A stretch of 6,186 bases of DNA from Acholeplasmatales bacterium (GTDB lineage Bacteria; Bacillota_I; Bacilli_A; Acholeplasmatales; Anaeroplasmataceae), in contig CAAGJD010000236.1 of assembly GCA_900770055.1 (NCBI GenBank), positions 1 to 6,186 of the forward strand. The letters are read 5' to 3'. Below the pieces are notes generated by a model. That model saw only the letters and a list, made by a program, of their open reading frames with translations, had not been told where the DNA came from and made no database searches. The translations under genes were made by a program, and so were the position numbers. Positions 1-5,376 of the stretch are shown here, one piece after another (the stretch's first letter is position 1; every line of letters starts with the position of its first letter).

Positions 1-30
1 AATCCGGAATAAAATCCGGATTTATTTTTT
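1..30 (+). terminator. Rho-independent terminator of a convergent gene left of the window
   Basis: A perfect 8-bp stem, AATCCGGA (1-8) with TCCGGATT (15-22), encloses a 6-nt A-rich loop and is followed on the plus strand by TATTTTTT (23-30). This is the classic layout of an intrinsic terminator for a plus-strand gene that ends just left of the window. The minus-strand side runs off the window, so I cannot tell whether it also works for leftward transcripts. Confidence 0.75.
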
Positions 31-130
31 GCCTAGTTTAGGGTCTAATTCAATTTTGGGGAAACACAAATAATGTAGTTTTATAAATTGTAAAGTATAA
101 ATTGACACTTAATATTACTAAAATTCTAAT
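31..130. other. Short AT-rich intergenic stretch between two convergent terminators
   Basis: No open reading frame of useful length and no RNA gene is recognisable in these 100 bases. The only noticeable content is a consensus-like plus-strand promoter at its right end, listed separately. It separates the terminator of the unseen plus-strand gene from the terminator of the minus-strand pyruvate formate-lyase genes. Confidence 0.6.
102..130 (+). promoter_or_regulatory. Putative plus-strand sigma-70 promoter, antisense to the radical-domain gene
   Basis: TTGACA (102-107), a perfect -35 hexamer, is followed after exactly 17 nt by TCTAAT (125-130), a five-of-six match to the -10 hexamer. Transcription would start near 137, at the foot of the hairpin at 138-157, and run antisense into the glycyl-radical gene unless stopped by that hairpin, which is followed on this strand by AGTTTTATT. 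Such matches arise by chance in AT-rich DNA, so activity is uncertain. Confidence 0.35.
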
Positions 131-157
131 AAAAAACAGACCATATTTCTATGGTCT
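131..157 (-). terminator. Rho-independent terminator after the split pyruvate formate-lyase genes
   Basis: Stem AGACCATA (138-145) pairs with TATGGTCT (150-157) around a 4-nt loop. Read on the minus strand, the stem is followed by a G and then six T residues (136-131). It begins 7 nt after the TAA stop of the glycyl-radical gene and ends the leftward transcript. On the plus strand a shorter T-rich tail follows, so the hairpin may act weakly in both directions. Confidence 0.8.
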
Positions 158-164
158 AGTTTTA

Positions 165-398
165 TTACATTCCAGCATGAATAGTACGATTAATTACATC
201 GTCTTGTTGTTCTTTAGATAGCTTAATAAAATTTACTGCATATCCTGAAACTCTAATAGTAAGCTGAGGATATTTTTCTGGATGCTTTTGAGCATCTAAT
301 AATGTTTCACGATCGAACACATTTACATTTAAATGATGTCCACCTTCTGCACAGTAAGTATCAAGCATTTGTACTAAGTTTTCTACTCTTGATGACAT
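165..398 (-). CDS. Stand-alone glycyl-radical domain subunit of a split pyruvate formate-lyase
   Basis: This 77-aa protein is the C-terminal glycyl-radical domain of pyruvate formate-lyase as a separate polypeptide. Visible motifs are HLNVNV (residues 22-27), HPEKYPQLT (39-47) and the radical loop RVSGYAV (49-55). Gly52 is the radical carrier and sits 25 residues from the C-terminus, as Gly734 does in 760-aa E. coli PflB. Residues 4-15 (RVENLVQMLDTY) match the helix that normally leads from the barrel into this domain. E. coli GrcA/YfiD is a 127-aa spare part with an unrelated N-terminus and resembles PflB only from about the EGGQHLNVNV motif. This protein instead starts some 17 residues earlier and has no extra domain. 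Its ATG lies 15 nt after the pflB stop behind a perfect AAGGAGG. Because the upstream pflB lacks this domain, it is inferred to be an obligatory subunit activated by the neighbouring PflA. Automated pipelines may call it GrcA. Confidence 0.95.
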   Translation of the reverse strand: MSSRVENLVQMLDTYCAEGGHHLNVNVFDRETLLDAQKHPEKYPQLTIRVSGYAVNFIKLSKEQQDDVINRTIHAGM

Positions 399-405
399 AA
401 AATTT

Positions 406-412
406 CCTCCTT
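406..412 (-). promoter_or_regulatory. Perfect ribosome binding site at the pflB / radical-domain junction
   Basis: The minus strand reads TAATAAGGAGG followed by AAATTTT and ATG. The second in-frame TAA of a tandem stop forms the first bases of an AAGGAGG Shine-Dalgarno placed 7 nt before the ATG at 398-396. It is the best ribosome binding site in the window. It fixes the start of the 77-aa gene and shows the junction is built for re-initiation rather than decayed. Confidence 0.9.
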
Positions 413-413
413 A

Positions 414-2444
414 TTAATCTTCATCTTTACCTAATGATTGTGGTGTAATTGAGAAAGTATTAGAAATACCATCTCTAGAATACTCATATGGAAGCTTAGC
501 AACTGAAGCTAAAGAAGCTAAAGCACCATTAGAATCACGTCCATGCATTGGATTTGCACCTGGAGCTAAAGGTTCCCCTGCTCTTCTTCCATCAGGAGTA
601 TTACCAGTTTTTTTACCATATACTACATTTGATGTAATTGTTAAAATTGACATTGTTGGTAATGAATTACGATATGTATAATGCTTTTTAATGTTATTCA
701 TAAATGTCTTAACAAGCCAAACTGCAATTTCATCAACTCTATCATCATTATTACCATATTTAGGGAAATCACCTTCAGTATGGAAATCAACAATTAGTCC
801 TTCTTGATTTCTAATTGGAGTTACCTTAGCGTATTTAATAGCTGAAAGTGAGTCAACTGCACATGATAAGCCTGCAATACCAGTTGCAAAGAATCTACCA
901 ACCTTAGTATCATGAAGTGCCATTTCTAAGGCCTCATAGCTATATTTATCATGCATATAATGAATTAGATTTAAGGCATTTACATAAACACCTGCAAGCC
1001 ACTTCATCATTGCCTCATATTTCTTAATAACATCATTATAATCAAGTGGTCCATCACCTAAAACTGGCATATATTCAGGTCCTACCTGCATTGGCTTACC
1101 AGTTTTCTTATCTAGCATAATTTCATCCTTACCACCATTTAAGGCATATAATAAGGCTTTTGCAAGATTAGCTCTAGCACCAAAGAATTGCATATCCTTA
1201 CCAACCTTCATACATGAAACACAACAAGCAATACAATAATCATCGCCCATTTCAGGTCTCATTAAATCATCTGATTCATATTGAATTGATGATGTTTTGA
1301 TTGATAAATCAGCACAGAAGGCTTTAAATGCCTTTGGTAGATTTTTACTCCATAAAACTGTTAGGTTTGGTTCTGGAGCAGGGCCTAGGTTTTCAAGTGT
1401 GTGAAGAACACGGAATGAAGTTTTAGTAACTAAGGTTCTACCATCAACACCCATACCACCAATTGATTCAGTTACCCATGTTGGGTCACCTGAGAATAAT
1501 TCATTATATGATTCAATTCTTGCAAATCTTACGATTCGAAGCTTCATAATAAAATGGTCAATTATTTCTTGAGCCTCTGACTCAGTTAAAATGCCATTTT
1601 CAATATCTCTTGTAAAATAAATATCTAAAAATGTTGAATTACGACCAATAGACATTGCTGCACCATTTTGGTCCTTAACAGCACCTAAATAACCAAAGTA
1701 TAAAGCCTGTACAGCTTCTTGAGCAGTACTTGCTGGCTTACTAATATCGAAGCCATAGCTTGCAGCCATTAATGTTAATTCCTTTAAGGCTTTAATTTGC
1801 TCAGCTACCTCTTCTCTATCTCTAATCTTATCTGGTGTCATTTCACCATCAATTAAGGATTTATCAAGCTCCTTATGTCTAATTAAATAATCTGTACCAT
1901 ATAGGGCAATACGACGATAATCACCAACGATTCTACCTCTACCATAAGTATCAGGTAAGCCTGTTAAAATGTGAGCACTACGACATGCACGCATTTCTGG
2001 AGTATAGGCATCAAATACACCGTCATTATGAGTTTTACGATATTTAGTAAAAATTTTATGAACCTCAGGATCAATCTTAAAGCCATATTGTTCTAATGAT
2101 TGTTCACACATTTTTATACCACCAAATGGCATCAATGCTCTTTTTAGTGGTTCATCAGTTTGAAGACCAACAATCTTTTCTAAAGGCTTGTTGATATATC
2201 CAGGCTCATGAGAATTAATTTGGGATACAATTTTAGTATCACAATTTAATACTCCACCATTTTCTCTTTCCTTTTTACAAAGCTCTAAAACCTCATTCCA
2301 AAGTTGTTTAGTAGCATCTGTAGCTGGAGCTAAAAAGCTCCCATCTCCCTCATATGGAACATAATTTGTTTGGATAAAGTTTCTTACGTTTACTTCATCA
2401 TTTGACCATTTACCAGGTACAAATCCTTCCCATTGTTTAAACAT
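414..2444 (-). CDS. pflB: Pyruvate formate-lyase body lacking the glycyl-radical domain (split PflB)
   Basis: Formate C-acetyltransferase body: with its radical subunit it converts pyruvate and CoA to acetyl-CoA and formate in anaerobic metabolism. Counting from an upstream TTG at 2450 (678 aa), it aligns by eye with E. coli-type PflB from the N-terminal QWEGF to SLGKDED at the C-terminus. Motifs are VGLQTDEPLKRALMPFGGIKM (about 94-114), GLPDTYGRGR (164-173), Trp325 in SGDPTWVTES, catalytic Cys409-Cys410 in IACCVS, QFFGARAN (421-428), NIHYMHDKYSYE-type helix (494-506), ITSNVVYGKKTGNTPDGRRAG (605-625) and GANPMHGRD (631-639). Full PflB is about 760 aa; this stops where the C-terminal radical segment should follow. 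I prefer ATG 2444 (676 aa): AGAGG is 10 nt upstream of it but only 4 nt from TTG. Cys406 and Cys413 flank the active pair, giving CIACCVSC. It has its own promoter and lies downstream of pflA and the thioredoxin-like gene. Confidence 0.96.
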   Translation of the reverse strand: MFKQWEGFVPGKWSNDEVNVRNFIQTNYVPYEGDGSFLAPATDATKQLWNEVLELCKKERENGGVLNCDTKIVSQINSHEPGYINKPLEKIVGLQTDEPLKRALMPFGGIKMCEQSLEQYGFKIDPEVHKIFTKYRKTHNDGVFDAYTPEMRACRSAHILTGLPDTYGRGRIVGDYRRIALYGTDYLIRHKELDKSLIDGEMTPDKIRDREEVAEQIKALKELTLMAASYGFDISKPASTAQEAVQALYFGYLGAVKDQNGAAMSIGRNSTFLDIYFTRDIENGILTESEAQEIIDHFIMKLRIVRFARIESYNELFSGDPTWVTESIGGMGVDGRTLVTKTSFRVLHTLENLGPAPEPNLTVLWSKNLPKAFKAFCADLSIKTSSIQYESDDLMRPEMGDDYCIACCVSCMKVGKDMQFFGARANLAKALLYALNGGKDEIMLDKKTGKPMQVGPEYMPVLGDGPLDYNDVIKKYEAMMKWLAGVYVNALNLIHYMHDKYSYEALEMALHDTKVGRFFATGIAGLSCAVDSLSAIKYAKVTPIRNQEGLIVDFHTEGDFPKYGNNDDRVDEIAVWLVKTFMNNIKKHYTYRNSLPTMSILTITSNVVYGKKTGNTPDGRRAGEPLAPGANPMHGRDSNGALASLASVAKLPYEYSRDGISNTFSITPQSLGKDED

Positions 2445-2454
2445 TTTCAAATAA

Positions 2455-2459
2455 CCTCT
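2455..2459 (-). promoter_or_regulatory. Ribosome binding site deciding between two pflB starts
   Basis: AGAGG lies 10 nt before ATG (2444-2442) and 4 nt before an in-frame TTG (2450-2448). Both spacings are at the edge of the usual range. ATG is the commoner codon and still leaves the conserved QWEGF motif at the N-terminus, so the ATG start is preferred; the two forms differ by two residues. Confidence 0.5.
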
Positions 2460-2494
2460 TTCTAAATAACCATTGTAGCTATTACTACGCTCAA

Positions 2495-2523
2495 ATTATA
2501 CAATATATTAATTAACTAATCAA
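2495..2523 (-). promoter_or_regulatory. Strong sigma-70 promoter for pflB and the radical-domain gene
   Basis: On the minus strand TTGATT (2523-2518) is separated by exactly 17 nt from a perfect TATAAT (2500-2495). The predicted start is near 2488, giving a leader of about 44 nt to the pflB ATG. This allows the two lyase genes to be transcribed far more strongly than pflA upstream, as would fit a high-abundance enzyme and a low-abundance activase. Confidence 0.8.
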
Positions 2524-2539
2524 TAGAAATAATTACCAA

Positions 2540-2560
2540 TATTAAGAATTATTCTTAATA
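2540..2560. promoter_or_regulatory. Perfect 10-1-10 palindrome upstream of the pflB promoter (Fur/PerR-like operator candidate)
   Basis: TATTAAGAAT (2540-2549), a central T, and ATTCTTAATA (2551-2560) form a perfect inverted repeat. The core AATTATT matches the AATNATT centre of the 7-1-7 boxes used by Fur-family regulators; against the PerR consensus TTATAATNATTATAA it fits 11 of 14 defined positions. Its centre is about 62 nt upstream of the predicted pflB start. There is no following T-run, so it is unlikely to be a terminator for the thioredoxin-like gene. The regulator is not encoded in this window; the assignment is an inference. Confidence 0.5.
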
Positions 2561-2562
2561 AG

Positions 2563-2883
2563 TTAAAGATTCTTAGCATCTTCAATTTTAGCATCAAGCC
2601 AAAGCTCTAAGATTTCTTCAGGCTGAAAGCCTCTTACTCTTGAAATCTCATTAAGTTCATTTAGTACTAAAATTGTAGGTACAGCTTCAATCTTAAATAT
2701 TTCTAATAATTTAGATGTATTTTCTCCTACTTCACAATGATATAGCTTGCAATCATTTCTTTTTGAAATTAATTTATGAAGTAGAGGCATAAGGCTATAA
2801 CAGTTTGCACAACCCTCACCTGAAAATTCTATAATTGTTATACCTACTAAATAATCTTTATAATTTTCATCATTAATCCACAT
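2563..2883 (-). CDS. Thioredoxin-like protein with a GCANC redox site, between pflA and pflB
   Basis: The 106-aa protein has a single thioredoxin fold: a beta-strand ITIIEF (15-20), a CxxC at Cys25-Ala-Asn-Cys28 at the head of a helix, and the cis-proline loop AVPTILV with Pro69, followed by a glycine (Gly85 in RVRGF) in the usual position of the last strand. Length matches classical thioredoxin (about 105 aa). The site is GCANC rather than WCGPC, so Trp and the inner Gly-Pro are replaced and redox potential or partners probably differ. Extra cysteines are Cys45 and Cys50. No signal peptide is visible, so it should be cytosolic. Its start overlaps the end of pflA by 11 nt, with AGGAG upstream of the ATG, implying translational coupling. 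The placement suggests a redox job for the lyase or its activase, but this is inferred; the partner cannot be read from the sequence. Confidence 0.85.
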   Translation of the reverse strand: MWINDENYKDYLVGITIIEFSGEGCANCYSLMPLLHKLISKRNDCKLYHCEVGENTSKLLEIFKIEAVPTILVLNELNEISRVRGFQPEEILELWLDAKIEDAKNL

Positions 2884-3610
2884 CTTTTATTACTCCTAAA
2901 ATCTTTTTAGCATGTCTAATCATATCCTTAGTTGGCTCATCAATATCTTTTAAAGTATATTCTATTCCTAATTCTTCATATTTAGATATCCCCATTTTAT
3001 GATATGGAAGAACTTCTATTTTTTCAACATTTGATAAAGTATCAATAAAATCCTTTAGTTTGTATAAATATTCATCAATTAAAGTAATTTTTGGAACTAT
3101 TACATGTCTAATCCACACAGGCTTATTAATTGAATCTAAATATCTTGCAAATGCTAAAATATTATCATTTGGCTTACCTGTTAACCATTCGTGCTTATCT
3201 GTATCAATATGCTTAATGTCTAATAAAACTAAATCAGTATATTTCATAAGCTCATTAAGCTTTATTAAATAATCACTATTACTATTATAAGTAATTCCTG
3301 ATGTATCTATACAAGTATGGATTTTATTCTTTTTTAGTATTTTAAATAGTTCTATTAAAAAATCTATTTGAAGCATTGGCTCTCCACCAGTTACAGTTAC
3401 ACCACCATTAGTACCAAAATAGCCTTTATATTTTAATGCCATATCAGCAACCAAATCTGCTTCATATAATTTAGCATCATCCATCGACTGAGTATCAGGA
3501 TTATGACAATACCTACACTTAAGTGGACAGCCTTTTAAAAATATTACATATCTAATACCTGGTCCATCAACTGTACCACCTGCAAAGAAAGAATGAATTT
3601 TACCCTTCAT
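2873..3610 (-). CDS. pflA: Pyruvate formate-lyase activating enzyme (radical SAM)
   Basis: This 245-aa cytosolic enzyme is close to the 246 aa of E. coli PflA. It uses a [4Fe-4S] cluster and S-adenosylmethionine to abstract hydrogen from the radical glycine of pyruvate formate-lyase. The N-terminus has the family signature GRIHSF-like KIHSFFAGGTVDGPGIR (4-20), then the cluster motif CPLKCRYC with Cys28, Cys32 and Cys35, followed by HNPDT. The SAM-binding TGGEP is at 74-78, and HTCIDTSG, LLDIKH, IRHVIVP and EVLPYHKMG follow in the expected order. No extra ferredoxin insert is present between the cluster and TGGEP, which separates it from the larger activases of other glycyl-radical enzymes. 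AAAGGAG lies 7 nt before the ATG, and the start overlaps the nrnA end by 11 nt. Its natural target here is Gly52 of the separate 77-aa subunit rather than a domain of the pflB product. Confidence 0.96.
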   Translation of the reverse strand: MKGKIHSFFAGGTVDGPGIRYVIFLKGCPLKCRYCHNPDTQSMDDAKLYEADLVADMALKYKGYFGTNGGVTVTGGEPMLQIDFLIELFKILKKNKIHTCIDTSGITYNSNSDYLIKLNELMKYTDLVLLDIKHIDTDKHEWLTGKPNDNILAFARYLDSINKPVWIRHVIVPKITLIDEYLYKLKDFIDTLSNVEKIEVLPYHKMGISKYEELGIEYTLKDIDEPTKDMIRHAKKILGVIKDVD

Positions 3611-4547
3611 TTTTAGACTCCTTTAGAAGATTAATAAAATCCTCTATTACTAAATCAGCCTCATCAAAGCTTGCTAAAGTAGCGCCACAAGCTAAAGCAT
3701 GTCCACCACCACCATATTTTTTAGCAATATCAACAATTGGTAAGCTTCTGCTTCTAAATTCACCAATAACCTTATCTTTAGTTATATCGTATGTAAAATT
3801 TAACCAGATTTCAATTTCAGCTATTCCACTCATTACACTTAGCATACCTCTTGAAATATCATTAAATTCTTTAGGAAATTTTTCAAATACCTCTTGAGTA
3901 TTTTTTAAATATGCAACATTATCCTTTACAACAAAGCGGTTAGAAAAATAGTTTTTCATTTCTCTATCAGCTAATGATTCTACATATATATTATCATAGA
4001 TAAATTTGGCATTTGCTCCATAGGCTATAAGCTTAGAGGAAACTAAAAAAGTATTTTCTAAGCTTGAACCATATAAAAATCTTCCACTATCTGTGATTAT
4101 TCCACCATAAAGACAGGTTGCGGCAATGCTAGTGATAGGATAATTATTTTCCATAAATAAATAAGCTATATATTCAGCACACGCAACTTTAGTAGTATCA
4201 CAAAGATGATTTGTTGTAATATCACAATCATTTTTGTGATGATCTATAACATAAACCTCTTTAGCTAACGTATATCTTGAATCTGATACCATATTAGCTA
4301 CAGCAACATCAACAATAATAGCTAAGGCATTTTCATATACATCATCAGTTATTATATCCATATCCCCTAAAAATGAATATTTAGCTGAAGTATCACCTAC
4401 AACATAAATATTTTTATTAGGGTATTTATTTTCTAAAATATATTTTAGACCTAATTGACTTCCAATGGCATCTAAATCTGGTCTTGAATGCCTATGAATA
4501 ATTATAGTATTATATTCTTCTATTTTTTTTAATAATTCCTTAAACAT
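3600..4547 (-). CDS. nrnA: NrnA-type DHH/DHHA1 oligoribonuclease and pAp phosphatase
   Basis: The protein matches Bacillus NrnA along its whole length. This family degrades 2-5-nt RNA fragments, and many members also dephosphorylate pAp or hydrolyse linear dinucleotides from cyclic-di-nucleotide turnover. Numbering from an upstream ATG at 4559, metal-binding motifs are HRHSRPDLDAIGS (22-34), Asp84 in IVDVA, the DHH triad 106-108 and Asp157 in GGIITDSGRF. The C-terminal DHHA1 RNA-binding glycine loop is GGGGHALACGA (283-293). No membrane segment or PAS/GGDEF domain is present, so it is not GdpP. I start at the internal ATG 4547 (315 aa, close to the usual ~313): GGTGAT lies just upstream, while ATG 4559 has no Shine-Dalgarno. 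It is the first gene of a unit continuing into pflA with an 11-nt overlap; the link to anaerobic metabolism is not obvious. Confidence 0.93.
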   Translation of the reverse strand: MFKELLKKIEEYNTIIIHRHSRPDLDAIGSQLGLKYILENKYPNKNIYVVGDTSAKYSFLGDMDIITDDVYENALAIIVDVAVANMVSDSRYTLAKEVYVIDHHKNDCDITTNHLCDTTKVACAEYIAYLFMENNYPITSIAATCLYGGIITDSGRFLYGSSLENTFLVSSKLIAYGANAKFIYDNIYVESLADREMKNYFSNRFVVKDNVAYLKNTQEVFEKFPKEFNDISRGMLSVMSGIAEIEIWLNFTYDITKDKVIGEFRSRSLPIVDIAKKYGGGGHALACGATLASFDEADLVIEDFINLLKESKNEG

Positions 4548-4563
4548 AAATATCACCATATAT

Positions 4564-4585
4564 AATATATCATTTTAATAGTCAA
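4564..4585 (-). promoter_or_regulatory. Probable promoter of the nrnA-pflA-thioredoxin unit
   Basis: After the upstream terminator the minus strand contains TTGACT (4585-4580) and an extended -10 element, TGATATATT, with hexamer TATATT at 4569-4564. These two do not share an ideal spacing: only 10 nt separate them, so the extended -10 may act without a -35, or TTGACT may pair with a later TATATA (4564-4559, spacer 15). Either choice gives a very short leader before ATG 4547 and argues against ATG 4559. A promoter is needed here because a strong terminator lies immediately upstream. Confidence 0.45.
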
Positions 4586-4617
4586 AAAAAAAGAAAATGA
4601 CCGAAAAATTCGGTCAT
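4584..4617 (-). terminator. Rho-independent terminator after the alpha/beta-hydrolase gene
   Basis: A perfect 9-bp stem, ATGACCGAA (4597-4605) with TTCGGTCAT (4609-4617), closes a 3-nt loop. On the minus strand it is followed by a long T-rich tract interrupted by one C (4596-4584). It lies 11 nt after the hydrolase stop and separates the rpoD-trmK-hydrolase unit from nrnA-pflA. Confidence 0.9.
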
Positions 4618-4628
4618 AATTTTAAAAA

Positions 4629-5375
4629 TTATTCACTAAGCTTATAGTTTAACCACTTTAATGACATATTAAGCCAATCTTCTATATATGGAATAATCTT
4701 ATTTTCATCATTAGCACATGTTTCTTTTGTCGCAAGACTTAAGCCATGTCCACCCATTGGGAAGATGTGACATTCTAAATTACAGTCTGCCTTTTTGTAG
4801 GCTTGCATTAGCAATAAAGAATTCATAACATTAACTGATTCATCAGTAAATGTTGTCCATAAAAATAAATCAGGAGCGTTTTTTGTTACTTCATTTTCTA
4901 AAGAAACTCTTTTTCTTAATCCATCATCTTTATATTTATCCTTAAGTAATTCTACGAAAGATCCTTTATGAGAATATCTTTCATCTGAAGTAACTACAGG
5001 ATATGCAAGCATTAATAAATCTAAGCTAACCTTATATAAATCAGGATGTAAAGCAACTTCTAAAATATTATGGCCACCAGCTGAAAAGCCAATACCTATA
5101 AGCTTTGTTACTCTTTTATCATTTCTTAATAGTCTTAAAACATAAGCTAAATGATTTGATGGTGTTGGATAAACCTCTGTTGTATCCTCACGGTAATTGA
5201 CAATAACAACATGATAACCATTTTTATTGTAGGCTCCTTGAACTGGCTCTGATTCTCTTGGTGAAGTATATTTATAGCCTCCACCTGCAGAAATTACAAT
5301 AGTAGGTCTAGCTTCATCATCTATAAAATATTCTCTATAATAATTTTTAGTGTTATTAATATATATCTTATTCAT
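4629..5375 (-). CDS. Alpha/beta-hydrolase, acetyl-esterase/lipase-like
   Basis: The 248-aa protein has the layout of a cytosolic alpha/beta-hydrolase of the acetyl-esterase (COG0657/BD-FAE-like) group. The first core strand and oxyanion region is TIVISAGGGY (25-34), with an AGGG in place of the usual HGGG. The nucleophile elbow is GIGFSAGGH, with Ser98. The acid is probably Asp178 in TTFTDESV and the base His210 in PMGGHGLSLA, giving a full Ser-Asp-His triad in the right order. No signal peptide or membrane segment is visible. Related proteins remove acetyl or other acyl groups from sugars or small esters; the real substrate cannot be told from sequence. GGAG lies 9 nt before the ATG, which follows the trmK stop by 1 nt, so it is the last gene of the rpoD-trmK unit. 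Confidence 0.85.
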   Translation of the reverse strand: MNKIYINNTKNYYREYFIDDEARPTIVISAGGGYKYTSPRESEPVQGAYNKNGYHVVIVNYREDTTEVYPTPSNHLAYVLRLLRNDKRVTKLIGIGFSAGGHNILEVALHPDLYKVSLDLLMLAYPVVTSDERYSHKGSFVELLKDKYKDDGLRKRVSLENEVTKNAPDLFLWTTFTDESVNVMNSLLLMQAYKKADCNLECHIFPMGGHGLSLATKETCANDENKIIPYIEDWLNMSLKWLNYKLSE

Positions 5376-5376
5376 A

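Noticed and set aside
165..398. Calling the 77-aa gene an ordinary GrcA/YfiD spare part
   Set aside because: GrcA has its own N-terminal region and accompanies a complete PflB. This protein begins within the PflB linker helix, has no extra domain, and follows a pflB lacking the domain, so it is a missing piece rather than a spare.
396..416. Frameshift, assembly error or pseudogene splitting pflB
   Set aside because: Both parts are in the same frame, separated by two consecutive TAA codons and a perfect ribosome binding site with ideal spacing, and both parts keep their conserved motifs. Decay or a single base error would not create this.
2475..2488. Small inverted repeat GTAG...CTAC in the pflB leader as a riboswitch or attenuator
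   Set aside because: Only four base pairs per arm, no terminator-like T-run and no conserved riboswitch pattern that I can recognise.
2540..2560. Palindrome as a terminator for the thioredoxin-like gene
   Set aside because: The stem is almost all A-T, the centre leaves only one unpaired base, and there is no T-run after it on the minus strand. An operator is a better fit.
3060..3272. Plus-strand 70-codon open frame inside pflA
   Set aside because: It lies wholly antisense to a well-conserved radical SAM gene, shows no recognisable motif, and reads as a shadow of pflA codon usage.
4548..4559. Upstream ATG (4559) as the nrnA start
   Set aside because: It has no Shine-Dalgarno and likely overlaps the promoter/start region, while ATG 4547 has GGTGAT just upstream and gives the usual family length.
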